A stretch of 64,000 nt of DNA from Roseomonas mucosa (GCA_945878375.1 CAMDWG010000016.1:1-64000); one strand, 5' to 3'; positions 53,673 to 63,183 are shown, numbered from the stretch's first letter. Notes: a model not told the origin generated them from the sequence alone. A program made the numbers and translations.

Positions 53673-56669
53673 ATGCCGAAGACCAGGGACACCGCCCCGC
53701 CCGCCGGCCTCGCCGCCGGCCCATTCCCCGCCGCGCGCCTGCCGCGCCCCTTCGAAGCGGAGGAGGCCGCGCGCCTTGCCGAACGCTTCGCCGAGCGCGG
53801 CGCGGCCGAACGCGCCTTCGCCGCGACGGGTGAGGGCGCCGCGCTGCTCGCGGCGCTGGGCGGGCATTCGGGCTACCTGGCCGACCTCGCGGTGCGCGAA
53901 TCCGCCACCCTGCTGCGCCTGGTCGAGCGCGGGGCGGATGCGACGATGGCGCTCGCGCTCGACCCGCTGGGCCGCGCCGATCCGGCGGCCACACGGCCGC
54001 AGGTCGCGGCGCTGCTGCGCCAGGCCAAGCGGCAGGCGGCGCTGATCGCGGCGGTCGCGGACCTCGCGGGGATATGGCCTCTCGACCGCGTCACCGGGGC
54101 GCTGTCGGACCTTGCGGATGCCTGCACCGACTATGCCTGCGCGCATCTGCTGCGAGACGCGCAGGCGCGGGGCGATCTGAAGCTGTCCAACGCGCAGAAG
54201 CACGACCCGCGCGCGACGGGGCGCGGATCCGGCCTGGTCGTGCTGGGCATGGGCAAGCTCGGCGGGCGGGAGTTGAACTACTCCTCGGATATCGACCTCA
54301 TGGTGCTCTACGATCCGATGGCCGCAGCCTACGACGCGGATCGGGCGGGCGCCATCTATGTTCGCCTCGCGCGCGAAATGGTCAGGCTGCTGGAGGACCG
54401 CACGGAGGATGGTTATGTCTTCCGCACTGACCTCCGGTTGCGTCCCGACCCGGCGGCGACGCCGCTCGCCGTCTCGTTGCCCGCGGCCATCTCCTACTAC
54501 GAAAGCATGGGGCAGAACTGGGAACGCGCGGCGATGATCAAGGCGCGGCCCGTCGCCGGGGACCGCGCGCTGGGCGAGCATTTCCTGCGCGAGATCCGGC
54601 CCTTCGTCTGGCGCCGCCACCTGGATTTCGCGGCCGTCACCGACATCCATTCGATCAAGCGCCAGATCCACGCCCATAAGGGCGCGCGCGGGGCCCATGC
54701 CGATGTGCAGGTGGCGGGCCATGACGTGAAGCTCGGCCGGGGCGGGATCCGGGAGATCGAGTTCTCCACCCAGGTGCTGCAGCTGATCTGGGGCGGGCGC
54801 GACCCCGCGCTGCGCGACCCGACCACGCTCGGCGCCTTGGTGGCGCTGGCCGCCGCCGGGCGGATCGAGCGGCGCGCGGCGGCGGAACTCGCCGATGCCT
54901 ATGTCTTCCTGCGGAATGTCGAGCACCGCCTGCAGATGGTCGCCGACCGCCAGACCCACCGGCTGCCGGAAGATGAGAAGGGGCTGGCGCGCATCGCGTC
55001 TTTCATGGGGTTCGATGGGGTCGAGGCCTTCCGCGCCGCGCTGGTCGGCCACCTGACCCGCGTCGAGCGCTGCTATGCGGGGCTGTTCGAATCCGCGCCC
55101 GATCTTGGCGCGGCGGCGGATGGCGTGCAGGGCAGCCTGGTCTTCACGGGGGTGGAGGACGACCCCGCGACGATCGCGACGCTGCGCGGGCTCGGCTTCC
55201 AGAACCCGCAGGCCATCGCGGGGATCGTGCGCGGCTGGCATCACGGCCGCACGCGCGCGACGCGCAGCGAAAGGGCGCGGGAATTGCTGACCGCGCTGAT
55301 GCCCGCGCTGCTCGCGGCCTTCGGGCGCCAGCAGCAGCCGGACCAGGCGCTGATGCGGCTGGATGCCGCCTTCGCGCGGATGCAGGCGGGGGTGCAGGCG
55401 CTGTCGCTGCTGCATCGGAACCTGGCGCTGCTGGACCGGCTGGCCTTCCTGCTGGGCGCCGCGCCGGCGCTGGCGGACCATGTGGCGCGCAGCCCCGCGG
55501 CGCTGGATGCGCTGCTGTCGGGCACGCTGTCGGCCAGCGATCCCGCCGCCGCGCTGCCCGCGCTGGTGAAGGATTCCCGCTATCTGGAAGAAGCGCTGGA
55601 TGCCACGCGCCGCGTGGTGACCGAACGCCGCTTCGAGATCGACGCCGCCGCGCTGGAAGGGCGGATGGAAGCCGATGCGGCGGGGACGGCGCGCAGCGAC
55701 CTGGCGGATGCCGCCATCGCCGCGCTGCTGCCGCGCGTCGCGGCCGATTTCGCGGAACGCCACGGCAAGGTGACGGGCGGGGCGATGGGGGTGGTGGCGC
55801 TGGGCAAGCTCGGCGGGCGGGACATGCTGCCGGCCTCCGACCTCGATTTGATCCTGGTCTATGACCATCCGCCGGATGCGCCCGAAAGCAAGGGCGGCCC
55901 GAGGCCCCTGCCGCCGTCGCAGTATTTCGGGCGGCTGGCCAACCAGCTGGTGGCGGCGCTGACCTCCCCAGGGCCGGAGGGCAAGCTGTTCGAGGTGGAT
56001 ATGCGGCTGCGCCCCTCCGGCTCGAAGGGGCCGGTCGCGGTCTCGCTCGCGGGTTTCGCGCGCTATCACGCCGAAAGTGCCTGGACCTGGGAGAGGATGG
56101 CGCTGACGCGGGCCCGCTTCGTCGCCGGCCCGCCGGGGTTGAAGCGCAAGGTGGAGGCCGCGCTGCGCGCCGCGCAGACCCGCGCGGCGGACCCTGCCCA
56201 GGTGCTGGCCGATGCGGCGGCGATGCGCGCGCGGATGCTGCGCGACCTGGCCGCCGAGGGGCCGTGGGATGTGAAGCTGATGCCGGGCGGGCTGGTGGAG
56301 GTGGAGTTCATCGCCCAGGCGCTACAGGTGGCGCATGCGCATCGCGTGCCGGCGTTGCTCTCCCCCACCACGCGGGTTGCGCTGGCGGGGCTGGCCAAGG
56401 CCGGGCTGCTTGAGGCGGAGGAGGCCGCTTCGCTGGTGGCGGCGGAGCGGCTTTGGCGCGCGGTGGTCGCGCATCTGCGCCTGACCGTCGGCCGCTGGAA
56501 CGAGGAAGTGCTTCCGGAGCCCGTGGCCGCCGCGCTGCTCGGCGCCGTCGGCCCGCTGCTGCCGCATCCGCCGGTTGACCAGCCGGGGCTGCGCGCACAG
56601 ATGCGCGAGGCTGCGGAGGTGGTGCGGGCGGTCTTCCTGCGCCGCATCGGCGGGCTGGATATCGGATAG
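53673..56669 (+). CDS. glnE: Bifunctional glutamine-synthetase adenylyltransferase/adenylyl-removing enzyme
   Basis: The product is 998 aa, about full family length. Two nucleotidyltransferase domains are visible: GKLGGRELNYSSDIDLMVLYD (~residue 193, adenylyl-removing half) and GKLGGRDMLPASDLDLILVYD (~710, adenylyl-transferase half), each with the conserved SDxDL, and each followed by a helical GlnD-PII-uridylyltransferase-like domain (for example VDMRLRPSGSKGPVAVSL). It modifies GlnA in response to nitrogen via PII. bcp follows 11 nt later. Its promoter must overlap the neighbouring asmA-like gene. Confidence 0.96.
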   Translation: MPKTRDTAPPAGLAAGPFPAARLPRPFEAEEAARLAERFAERGAAERAFAATGEGAALLAALGGHSGYLADLAVRESATLLRLVERGADATMALALDPLGRADPAATRPQVAALLRQAKRQAALIAAVADLAGIWPLDRVTGALSDLADACTDYACAHLLRDAQARGDLKLSNAQKHDPRATGRGSGLVVLGMGKLGGRELNYSSDIDLMVLYDPMAAAYDADRAGAIYVRLAREMVRLLEDRTEDGYVFRTDLRLRPDPAATPLAVSLPAAISYYESMGQNWERAAMIKARPVAGDRALGEHFLREIRPFVWRRHLDFAAVTDIHSIKRQIHAHKGARGAHADVQVAGHDVKLGRGGIREIEFSTQVLQLIWGGRDPALRDPTTLGALVALAAAGRIERRAAAELADAYVFLRNVEHRLQMVADRQTHRLPEDEKGLARIASFMGFDGVEAFRAALVGHLTRVERCYAGLFESAPDLGAAADGVQGSLVFTGVEDDPATIATLRGLGFQNPQAIAGIVRGWHHGRTRATRSERARELLTALMPALLAAFGRQQQPDQALMRLDAAFARMQAGVQALSLLHRNLALLDRLAFLLGAAPALADHVARSPAALDALLSGTLSASDPAAALPALVKDSRYLEEALDATRRVVTERRFEIDAAALEGRMEADAAGTARSDLADAAIAALLPRVAADFAERHGKVTGGAMGVVALGKLGGRDMLPASDLDLILVYDHPPDAPESKGGPRPLPPSQYFGRLANQLVAALTSPGPEGKLFEVDMRLRPSGSKGPVAVSLAGFARYHAESAWTWERMALTRARFVAGPPGLKRKVEAALRAAQTRAADPAQVLADAAAMRARMLRDLAAEGPWDVKLMPGGLVEVEFIAQALQVAHAHRVPALLSPTTRVALAGLAKAGLLEAEEAASLVAAERLWRAVVAHLRLTVGRWNEEVLPEPVAAALLGAVGPLLPHPPVDQPGLRAQMREAAEVVRAVFLRRIGGLDIG

Positions 56670-56680
56670 AGGAGTTCGGG

Positions 56681-57184
56681 ATGGCTGCGACGAAGACGCC
56701 CACGGCGAAGGCTGTGGCGGGACCGGCGGAAGGCGCGATGGCGCCCGCGTTTTCCATGCCCGCATCGGGCGGCCGCACGGTCAGCAGCGCGGCGCTGAAG
56801 GGCAAGCCCTACCTGCTCTATTTCTACCCGAAGGCCGACACGCCCGGCTGCACCAAGCAGGCCTGCGGCGTGCAGGAAGCGCTGCCCGCGCTGGGCAAGC
56901 TGGGGCTTGAGGTCATCGGCGTCTCCCCCGACCCGATGCCGCCCATCGAGAAATTCGCCGCCAAATACAAGCTGACCTTCCCGCTGGCCTCCGACGCCGA
57001 CCAGACGGTGGCTGCGGCCTATGGCACCTGGGTCGAGAAGAGCATGTACGGCAAGACCTATATGGGCATGGAACGGTCGAGCTTCCTGGTGGATGGCTCG
57101 GGCAAGGTCGTGAAGGTCTGGCGCAAGGTGAAGCCGGAAGCGCATGCGGCTGAGGTGATGGAGGCGGCGAAGGGGTTGGGTTAA
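56681..57184 (+). CDS. bcp: Thioredoxin-dependent thiol peroxidase (BCP/PrxQ)
   Basis: The product is 167 aa, with an ATG behind GAGGAG. After a short Ala/Lys-rich extension, the peroxiredoxin fold reads YLLYFYPKADTPGCTKQACG: the peroxidatic Cys in TPGCT and the resolving Cys five residues later, the PrxQ/BCP arrangement. ISPDP-type segment VIGVSPDPMPPIEKFAAKY and the C-terminal FLVDGSGKVVKVWRKV also fit. It reduces peroxides with thioredoxin. Likely co-transcribed with glnE. Confidence 0.93.
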   Translation: MAATKTPTAKAVAGPAEGAMAPAFSMPASGGRTVSSAALKGKPYLLYFYPKADTPGCTKQACGVQEALPALGKLGLEVIGVSPDPMPPIEKFAAKYKLTFPLASDADQTVAAAYGTWVEKSMYGKTYMGMERSSFLVDGSGKVVKVWRKVKPEAHAAEVMEAAKGLG

Positions 57185-57267
57185 GCTTGGCCCCCCACGT
57201 CGCAGGAACCTGTTTCGGGCGGTGACCTCCCTGCCGAATGATGGCACAAGGCATTGAGGGAGATGAT

Positions 57268-58005
57268 ATGATCATGGTCGCCTTGCAGGCCCCTATCCAA
57301 CTGCCGCCGCTCAGCCTGCCCCATTTCCCTGGCACGCTGATGGGTGGTGGGACCTCCGCCGAGGCACAAGCCTTGCTCGGAGAAGTTGAATCGCTTTGCG
57401 CGACGCTCGTCCGGCGCCGCGCATCCTTGAGTTGCTCTGCCCGGAAGGCGATCGAGGATGCGCGGTCGCTTAAGAAGCTGGGCGTAAGCGCGGAACTGGG
57501 CCAGCCGATCGAGGAATTGTCAGCAGCATTGCCCGACGTTGCGGCAGCAATGGCGGCCTCGGCGCGGGCCGTCGCCGGCTTCCGTGCGGCGGCCCGCCAA
57601 CGGCCAGGAAACCAGACTGAGGCTACGCTCGAGACGGTGCTGCTGGTCGATGCCGAGCTTCGTGCTCTGCATGACGAGGCACGCGCAGTCCTGCGTGCCT
57701 TGGAGACGGAACAGGCGGTGGCGCCGCCGCCCGCCGAAGCCGCCCCGCTTAGCCAAGCCTTCGACGCCTACGTGCCGGCGCTGAAGGCAGCTTTCCCGGA
57801 AGGCACCATCGAGGCCTTCACGCCCGGGATCAGCCAGTTGGCAGGCGAACTCATCCCGATTCTGACGGTCCGCCTCCGCGAGCAATTACTTACCGATCGG
57901 TTGGTCGCACTGGAACAGGACGCGCATGCGCGAGTCGCGGCCGAGGATCCAAGTCTCGTCGGGCTTTTCGCGATCGACTATGTTCCGCCCGCAAGCGCGC
58001 CTTGA
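57268..58005 (+). CDS. Unknown helical protein paired with a HEPN-like gene
   Basis: The product is 245 aa from the ATG after GAGGGAGATGAT (MIMVALQAPIQLPPLSLPHFPG); the ORF track start ten codons upstream is also possible. I recognise no family. After a Pro-rich N terminus it is almost all helix, with EAQALLGEVESLCATLVRRRA, ALPDVAAAMAASARAVAGFRA and AELRALHDEARAVLRALETE as long heptad-like stretches; a Pro/Ala linker near residue 160 separates a second helical part ending VGLFAIDYVPP. No nucleotidyltransferase or HTH motif is seen. It overlaps the HEPN gene by 26 nt. Codon use is less GC3-biased than in glnE or tyrS. Confidence 0.65.
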   Translation: MIMVALQAPIQLPPLSLPHFPGTLMGGGTSAEAQALLGEVESLCATLVRRRASLSCSARKAIEDARSLKKLGVSAELGQPIEELSAALPDVAAAMAASARAVAGFRAAARQRPGNQTEATLETVLLVDAELRALHDEARAVLRALETEQAVAPPPAEAAPLSQAFDAYVPALKAAFPEGTIEAFTPGISQLAGELIPILTVRLREQLLTDRLVALEQDAHARVAAEDPSLVGLFAIDYVPPASAP

Positions 58006-58321
58006 ACTGGCCCGCCGTCTTGCGGCCGACCGGGACGAGGCGGCCCATCGGGCGGCCGTCCACCAAGCCTACTACGCCGCGTATCACTGCTGCGCTGCTT
58101 GGCTCGGCCGGAACCCGTCGAACCGCGACGAGGCGGGCCACGGAAGACTTCGCGACGACCTCCTGAGTCACGCTGGCCGAGATCCTTGGCTTATCGCCGC
58201 GAAAGGCAATCTCGGCCGATTGCTCTATCTCCGGGCCTGGGCGGATTACGACGACGGGCGGCCCATGACAGCCGCGCACGCTCAGGAGGCGGTGCAGCGG
58301 GCAAGCCTGATCGTCGGATAA
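57980..58321 (+). CDS. HEPN-domain-like protein (candidate RNase toxin)
   Basis: The product is 113 aa from the ATG giving MFRPQARLELARRLAAD; the longer frame start lies deep in the previous gene. The central AAVHQAYYAAYHCCAAWLG is the typical HEPN helix (AYYAxFH pattern), and RDEAGHGRLRDDLL contains an R-x4-H motif followed by the L-x3-L spacing seen after the HEPN His. R-x4-6-H is the RNase active site in HEPN toxins such as HepT and in CRISPR ribonucleases. The gene overlaps its partner by 26 nt and ends six bases before a convergent gene. Toxin function is inference. Confidence 0.68.
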   Translation: MFRPQARLELARRLAADRDEAAHRAAVHQAYYAAYHCCAAWLGRNPSNRDEAGHGRLRDDLLSHAGRDPWLIAAKGNLGRLLYLRAWADYDDGRPMTAAHAQEAVQRASLIVG

Positions 58322-58327
58322 TCGACC

Positions 58328-58822
58328 TCACTCGCGCAGGACCGCATCCCCGACCCGCGCAATCGCGCCCTCCACCACCCGCGCGGTGATCCCGCCATGG
58401 CCCCGGACGGCGTTGTAGCCGCCGGGGCCGAATTCTTCCTCCATCCGCGAACAGGGGTGGCATTCGCCGCTGTAGTCCAGCAGCGTGCCGCCGATGCGGA
58501 AGCGGGCGCCCTTCAGCGCCAGCAGGTTCACGCCATCCACAACCAGGTTGCGCCGGAGGCGCGCCGGCGCCACCGCATCAAGGCCGAGGAAACCCGCGAT
58601 GGCGCGGAGATGCTCGGCGCTGACCAGCGTCACCTGCCGCGCGCCGGTCGCGGCGCCGCGCCAGCGGTCGCCGGCCAGGCCCCGGCCGGGTTCCAGCAGC
58701 GCCTGTTCCACCTCGACCACCGGCGCGCTACGTTCCGGGCGCAGGCCGATCCAGACCAGCCGGCCGGGGCGCATCGGCGCGTCCAGCAGACGCGCCATCA
58801 GCGACCCCGCGGGCGGCTTCAC
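58328..58822 (-). CDS. MOSC-domain protein
   Basis: The product is 164 aa. Motifs of the MOSC sulfur-carrier domain are present: [25 protein letters not shown], then [24 protein letters not shown] and the Cys-containing [21 protein letters not shown] followed by [17 protein letters not shown] proteins bind or deliver sulfur, often to molybdenum cofactor. The GTG start overlaps the tyrS stop (GTGA); an internal ATG (MARLLDAP) is an alternative. A Mo-hydroxylase large subunit is encoded elsewhere in this window, but no direct link is shown. Confidence 0.87.
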   Translation of the reverse strand: MKPPAGSLMARLLDAPMRPGRLVWIGLRPERSAPVVEVEQALLEPGRGLAGDRWRGAATGARQVTLVSAEHLRAIAGFLGLDAVAPARLRRNLVVDGVNLLALKGARFRIGGTLLDYSGECHPCSRMEEEFGPGGYNAVRGHGGITARVVEGAIARVGDAVLRE

Positions 58823-60048
58823 GCGGGGCGCACCAGCAGGTGCTTCTTCTTGCCGAGCGAGAGCTTCGCCGCGCCGTCGCGCAGATCGGCGTCCGTCACC
58901 TGCGCCGCCACATCGGCGACCGGCGCGTCGTTCAGCCGCACGCCGTTCTGCTGGATCAGCCGCCGCGCCTCGCCCTTGCTGGCGACCAGCTTCGCTTCCG
59001 CCAGCACATCCACGACGCCCGCGGGCAGCGCCGCGACATGCGTCGGCAGCGTCGCCGCCGTCACCCCTTCCTCGAAGGTGCGGCGTGCGGTCTCGGCGGC
59101 GGCCTCCGCCGCGTCGCGGCCATGCAGCAGCGCGCAGGCCTCGGTTGCGAGGATCTTCTTGGCGTCGTTGATCTCGGCGCCTTGCAGCGCCGCCAGCCGC
59201 GCGACCTCCTCCATCGGCAGGTCGGTGAACAGGCCGAGGAAGCGCGCGACATCCGCATCTTCCGTGTTCCGCCAGAACTGCCAGTAGTCATACGGGCTGA
59301 CCTTCGCGGCATCGAGCCACACGGCGCCCTGCGCCGTCTTGCCCATCTTGGCGCCGGACGCGGTGGTGATCAGCGGCGTCGTCAGGCCGAAGGCGTCCTT
59401 GCCATCGACGCGGCGGATCAGATCCGCCCCCATGATGATGTTGCCCCACTGGTCGCGCCCGCCCATCTGCAGGCAGATGCCGTGGCGCCGGTTCAACTCG
59501 AGAAAATCGTAGGCCTGCAGCAGCATGTAGTTGAATTCGAGGAAGCTGAGATTCTGCTCCCGATCGAGGCGCAGCTTCACGCTGTCCATGGTCAGCATGC
59601 GGTTGACGCTGAAATGCCGCCCCATGTCGCGCAGGAAGGGGATGTAGAGCAGCCGGTCGAGCCATTCGGCATTGTCCAGCATCACGGCATCGGTGGGGCC
59701 TGCGCCGAAGGCCAGGAAGGGCTCGAACACGCGGCGGATGCCGGCCTTGTTCGCCTCGATCCGCGCATCGTCCAGCAGCTGCCGCGCCTCGTCCTTGCCG
59801 GACGGATCGCCGATCTTCGTCGTGCCGCCGCCCATCAGCACCACCGGTTTGTTGCCGGTCTTCTGCATCAGCCGCAGCAGCATGATCTGCACCAGGCTGC
59901 CGACATGCAGGCTGTCCGCCGTCGCGTCGAAGCCGATATAGCCCGCGACCGGCCCCTGCTTCAGCCGCGCGGCGAAAGCGGGTTCCTCGGTGACCTGGTG
60001 GATGAAGCCGCGGGCGCGGGCTTCTTGCAGGAAGTCGGTCTGGCTCAT
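58819..60048 (-). CDS. tyrS: Tyrosyl-tRNA synthetase
   Basis: The product is 409 aa; the ATG ([18 protein letters not shown]) has GGAG upstream, while the 888-aa track ORF is antisense to anmK beyond it. HIGH-like signature: [16 protein letters not shown] (~residue 38-53). Tyrosine-site residues are in [15 protein letters not shown] and [11 protein letters not shown]; the KMSKS equivalent is AKMGKTAQG (~residue 228). A C-terminal S4 RNA-binding domain (residues ~345-409, [18 protein letters not shown]) completes it. The variant KMGKT is normal for this TyrS subgroup. It is coupled to the MOSC gene. Confidence 0.97.
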   Translation of the reverse strand: MSQTDFLQEARARGFIHQVTEEPAFAARLKQGPVAGYIGFDATADSLHVGSLVQIMLLRLMQKTGNKPVVLMGGGTTKIGDPSGKDEARQLLDDARIEANKAGIRRVFEPFLAFGAGPTDAVMLDNAEWLDRLLYIPFLRDMGRHFSVNRMLTMDSVKLRLDREQNLSFLEFNYMLLQAYDFLELNRRHGICLQMGGRDQWGNIIMGADLIRRVDGKDAFGLTTPLITTASGAKMGKTAQGAVWLDAAKVSPYDYWQFWRNTEDADVARFLGLFTDLPMEEVARLAALQGAEINDAKKILATEACALLHGRDAAEAAAETARRTFEEGVTAATLPTHVAALPAGVVDVLAEAKLVASKGEARRLIQQNGVRLNDAPVADVAAQVTDADLRDGAAKLSLGKKKHLLVRPA

Positions 60049-60138
60049 TTGGGCTCCGGGCGGGGCACGCGGGGTCTTCCGGAAGTGCGCGCGGCGTAGC
60101 ACGCTGGGCGGATGCTGCGAACCATCGGGCCCTGACCC

Positions 60139-61260
60139 GTGCTGAGAACGATCGGGTTGATGAGCGGCACCTCGCTCGACGGGGTGGACGCCGCCTGGGT
60201 GGAGACCGATGGCGAGACCATCGGCCGGCTCGGCCCTGCCATCACGCTGCCCTATGACCCCGCCTTGCGGCGCGATCTGCGCGCGCTGCTGGACATCGCC
60301 GCCCACGCCTCGGGGCGCGAGGCGCCGGAGATCGCCCCTGGCGATCCCTTCCTGGCCGATTGCGTCGCGCGCCTGACCGCGCGGCATATCGAGGCGGTGC
60401 GCGCCGTGGGCTGGCAGGCCGATTTGGTCGGTTTCCACGGCCAGACCATCCTGCACCGCCCCTGGCGCGCGGGCTCCAACCACGCGCCCTTCACGCTGCA
60501 GGTGGGCGATGCCGCGCGGCTGGCGCGGGAGACGGGGCTGACCGTGGCCCATGATTTCCGCTCGGCCGATGTCGCCGCCGGCGGGCAGGGGGCGCCGCTG
60601 GTACCGGTGGTCCATGCCGCCCTCGCCCAAGGCCTGCCGAAGCCGCTGGCGGTGCTGAACCTCGGCGGGGTCGGCAACGTCACCTGGATCGGCGCGGATG
60701 GGGAGCTGATCGCCTTCGACACCGGGCCGGCCAATGGGCCGCTGGATGACTGGGCGCGCCGCGCGACCGGGGAGGCCTATGACCGCGATGGCAGGCTGGC
60801 GCTCAGCGGCCAGCCGGATGGGGGCGTGCTGGCGCGGCTGATCGCGCATCCCTATCTGGCGGCGCCGCCGCCGAAATCGCTCGACCGGCTGGATTTCGAC
60901 CGCGCGCTGAAGGAGGCCGGGGCGGCCGCGCTGTCCCCGGCGGATGGCGCGGCGACGCTGGTGGCCTTCTGCGCCGTCTGCGTCGCGGCGGCGGCGCGGC
61001 ATTTCCCGGCGCCCCCCGTGCAATGGCTGGTCTGCGGCGGCGGCCGGCGGAACCCGGCGGTGATGCGGGCGCTCGCCTCCGCGCTGACGGAGCCGGTGCG
61101 GCCGGTGGAGGTGGCGGGCTGGAATGGCGATGCGCTGGAAGCGCAGGCCTTCGGCGTGCTCGCGGCCCGGGTGTGGCACGGGCTGCCGTTGACCTTCCCG
61201 GGTACAACCGGCGCGCCGGGACCGCTGCGCGGCGGGCGGCTGGTGGGGCCGCTGCTGTAG
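60139..61260 (+). CDS. anmK: Anhydro-N-acetylmuramic acid kinase
   Basis: The product is 373 aa from a GTG ([22 protein letters not shown]); an ATG at 60160 would cut into the phosphate-binding motif. [12 protein letters not shown] is the AnmK signature, followed by [38 protein letters not shown] and the later [12 protein letters not shown]. AnmK phosphorylates and opens 1,6-anhydro-MurNAc during peptidoglycan recycling. It is divergent from tyrS across 90 nt, a neighbourhood often seen in proteobacteria. Confidence 0.95.
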   Translation: MLRTIGLMSGTSLDGVDAAWVETDGETIGRLGPAITLPYDPALRRDLRALLDIAAHASGREAPEIAPGDPFLADCVARLTARHIEAVRAVGWQADLVGFHGQTILHRPWRAGSNHAPFTLQVGDAARLARETGLTVAHDFRSADVAAGGQGAPLVPVVHAALAQGLPKPLAVLNLGGVGNVTWIGADGELIAFDTGPANGPLDDWARRATGEAYDRDGRLALSGQPDGGVLARLIAHPYLAAPPPKSLDRLDFDRALKEAGAAALSPADGAATLVAFCAVCVAAAARHFPAPPVQWLVCGGGRRNPAVMRALASALTEPVRPVEVAGWNGDALEAQAFGVLAARVWHGLPLTFPGTTGAPGPLRGGRLVGPLL

Positions 61261-61452
61261 GGGCGGCGCCGTTCGCAAGTTCACCAGCCTCCTCTCCCTC
61301 CCCCGCAAGCGGAAGAGGGATGATGCGCGCTCTCCCTCCCCCGCGTGCGGGGGGCAGCGGCACTGCCGCTGCGCCGAAGGCTGGGTGGGGAGGGGGCGCG
61401 ACCACCCCTCGGGCTGGATGCGCCCCTCGCCCCCGCAGCCCCCAAAACGCGA

Positions 61453-61480
61453 AACGGCGCGACCCAGGGGCCGCGCCGTT
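61453..61480 (-). terminator. Terminator of the alpha/beta hydrolase gene
   Basis: In the 245-nt gap 61261-61505, AACGGCGCG / CGCGCCGTT forms a 9-bp stem with a ten-base loop. Read on the minus strand it is followed by TCGCGTTTTGG, 25 nt beyond the hydrolase stop. The rest of the gap is GC-rich with two CTCCCTCCCCCGC copies (near 61293 and 61331) and no gene. Confidence 0.6.
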
Positions 61481-61505
61481 CGCATACCAGCGATCCGTCA
61501 GCCCA

Positions 61506-62174
61506 TCAGTCGGCGGCGAGTGCCATGCGGGTGCGGTTCAGCACCGTGTTCACATGGTCTTCCGCCGCGTCGGCCACCTGTTCGGCCTGCGGCGGGGTGA
61601 AGATGTGGCCGGCCGACGGCATCACGCGGTAGTCGATCTTGATGCCCTTCTGGGTGTTCAGCTTCTCGACCAGCTTCCGCACGCTGCTTTCCGGGACAAG
61701 TTCGTCATCGGCGCCGTGCAGCATCAGCCCGTTGCAGGGGCAGGGGGCGAGGAAGCCGAAATCATAATGGCTGGCGGGCGGGCTGATGGAGATGAAGCCG
61801 CTCATCTCCGGCCGGCGCATCAGCAGCTGCATCCCGACATAGGACCCGAAGGAATAGCCCGCGACCCAGAGCGAGGACGCATTCGGGTTCACCGCCTGGA
61901 GGAAGTCGAGCGCCGCCGCGGCGTCCGAGATCTCCCCGATGCCGCCATCGTAGCGGCCCTGGCTGCGGCCCACGCCACGGAAGTTGAACCGCAGGGTGGA
62001 AAAGCCCATCGCCTGGAAGCGGGTGTAGAGCACATGGGCGATGCGGTTGTTCATCGTCCCGCCATGCAGCGGATGCGGATGCAGCACGAGCGCCACCGGG
62101 GCGTTGGCCTGCTTCGCGTGGTGATAGCGGCCTTCGAGCCGACCATCGGGGCCGGCGAACATCACTTCGGGCAT
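61506..62174 (-). CDS. Alpha/beta hydrolase (COG2945-like)
   Basis: The product is 222 aa. ALVLHPHPLHGGTMNN provides the oxyanion-hole segment, FRGVGRSQGRYDGGIGE follows, and AGYSFGSYVGMQLL holds the nucleophile Ser in G-Y-S-F-G (~residue 107). HGADDELVPESS carries the acidic residue and SAGHIFTPPQ the catalytic His, so the triad is complete. The family is predicted esterases or peptidases of unknown physiological substrate, widespread in alphaproteobacteria. Single gene with its own terminator. Confidence 0.88.
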   Translation of the reverse strand: MPEVMFAGPDGRLEGRYHHAKQANAPVALVLHPHPLHGGTMNNRIAHVLYTRFQAMGFSTLRFNFRGVGRSQGRYDGGIGEISDAAAALDFLQAVNPNASSLWVAGYSFGSYVGMQLLMRRPEMSGFISISPPASHYDFGFLAPCPCNGLMLHGADDELVPESSVRKLVEKLNTQKGIKIDYRVMPSAGHIFTPPQAEQVADAAEDHVNTVLNRTRMALAAD

Positions 62175-62464
62175 CGCGCGTCAGGTCCAGTCTCGGTTCT
62201 GGCCAACGGCGCAAGGGGCGGGATAGCCCGCTTCGCGCCGCCAGCAATTTGGGAAGCCGCACGCGCCACCCCGGGGCATGACCCGGACCGCCGCGCCAAT
62301 TCTCGCGGGTCCACCCGCCCGAAGCTGCCGCCTGCCAAATCCCGCGCCCCTTCGTTGACGGGGGCGGTCGGGAACAATAGCCTCGGCCCGCCGACACGCT
62401 GCCGCATGTCTCCAGGCTTCGGTCTGTGGCACTGGCGGAAGCGAGGTGGTCCACGCCCCTGAAC

Positions 62465-62496
62465 GACCGCAGGGCGGGCTCCCGTGCCCTGCGGTC
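62465..62496. other. Perfect hairpin in the 62175-62646 divergent gap; possible small-RNA start
   Basis: The 472-nt gap between the hydrolase and iscR has no credible CDS. GACCGCAGGG / CCCTGCGGTC (10 bp, 12-base loop) is the main structure. On the minus strand it is preceded by TATATT at about 62500-62505, so a transcript starting there would begin with this hairpin. I could not assign it to a known RNA family. Confidence 0.45.
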
Positions 62497-62646
62497 TGCG
62501 CAATATAGGGATAGGAGGTCCGGTTTCATATCGGATTCATGGCATGGACCCTATGTTCCTGAGTCTGGACAGCCCGGTGCTGCGCACGATCCGGTCAGGG
62601 CCGGCGGCGCGGTCATGACCCACTGCATCCTGGGCGATAGCGCCCC

Positions 62647-63150
62647 ATGAGGCTTTCCACCCGCGGTCGCTATGCGGTCATGGCCATGGTCGAGCTGGCA
62701 GCCCGCGAGCAGCCGGGCGAGCCGGACGCCACCTGCCCCACCCGCAGCCAGGTGAGCCTGGCCGAGATCGCCCAGGCCCAGCACCTCTCCCTGGCTTATC
62801 TCGAACAGCTCTTCGGCCCCTTGCGCCGGGCCGGGCTGGTCGCGTCCGCCCGCGGCCCCGGCGGCGGCTATCGGCTGGCCCGCGCGCCCGCCCGCATCAC
62901 CATCTCCGAGATCGTGCTGGCGGTGGATGAGCCGATCCAGGCCACACGCTGCGAGGAAGGCGGGCCCGGCTGCCTCGCCGGGCATCGCTGCCTGACGCAT
63001 GACCTCTGGGCCGAGCTGGGCAGCCAGATCCGGCTGTTCCTCGAAGGCCTGACCCTGGCCGATGTGATTGGCGGCCATGTGGCCGGCCGCGCCGCCGGCC
63101 CCCACAGCCCCGAGGACGCCGCGGCCAGCCAAGCGCGCGCGGCCCAGTAG
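62647..63150 (+). CDS. iscR: Rrf2-family [2Fe-2S] regulator IscR
   Basis: The product is 167 aa. The winged helix-turn-helix starts MRLSTRGRYAVMAMVELA, with SLAEIAQAQHLSLAYLEQLFGPLRRAGLV as recognition region and GPGGGYRLAR as wing. Three Cys for cluster binding are present in ATRCEEGGPGCLAGHRCLTHDLW, with a nearby His, as in IscR. IscR senses Fe-S status and represses the isc/suf genes. It lies 33 nt before the iscS-like gene, so it heads the Fe-S assembly operon. Confidence 0.94.
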   Translation: MRLSTRGRYAVMAMVELAAREQPGEPDATCPTRSQVSLAEIAQAQHLSLAYLEQLFGPLRRAGLVASARGPGGGYRLARAPARITISEIVLAVDEPIQATRCEEGGPGCLAGHRCLTHDLWAELGSQIRLFLEGLTLADVIGGHVAGRAAGPHSPEDAAASQARAAQ

Positions 63151-63183
63151 CGCGCAGCCCCCATCGCGCCCCATATCGGTGCC

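Noticed and set aside
62426-62650. 74-aa ORF before iscR
   Set aside because: Low-complexity, overlaps a hairpin and the iscR start; no ribosome site.
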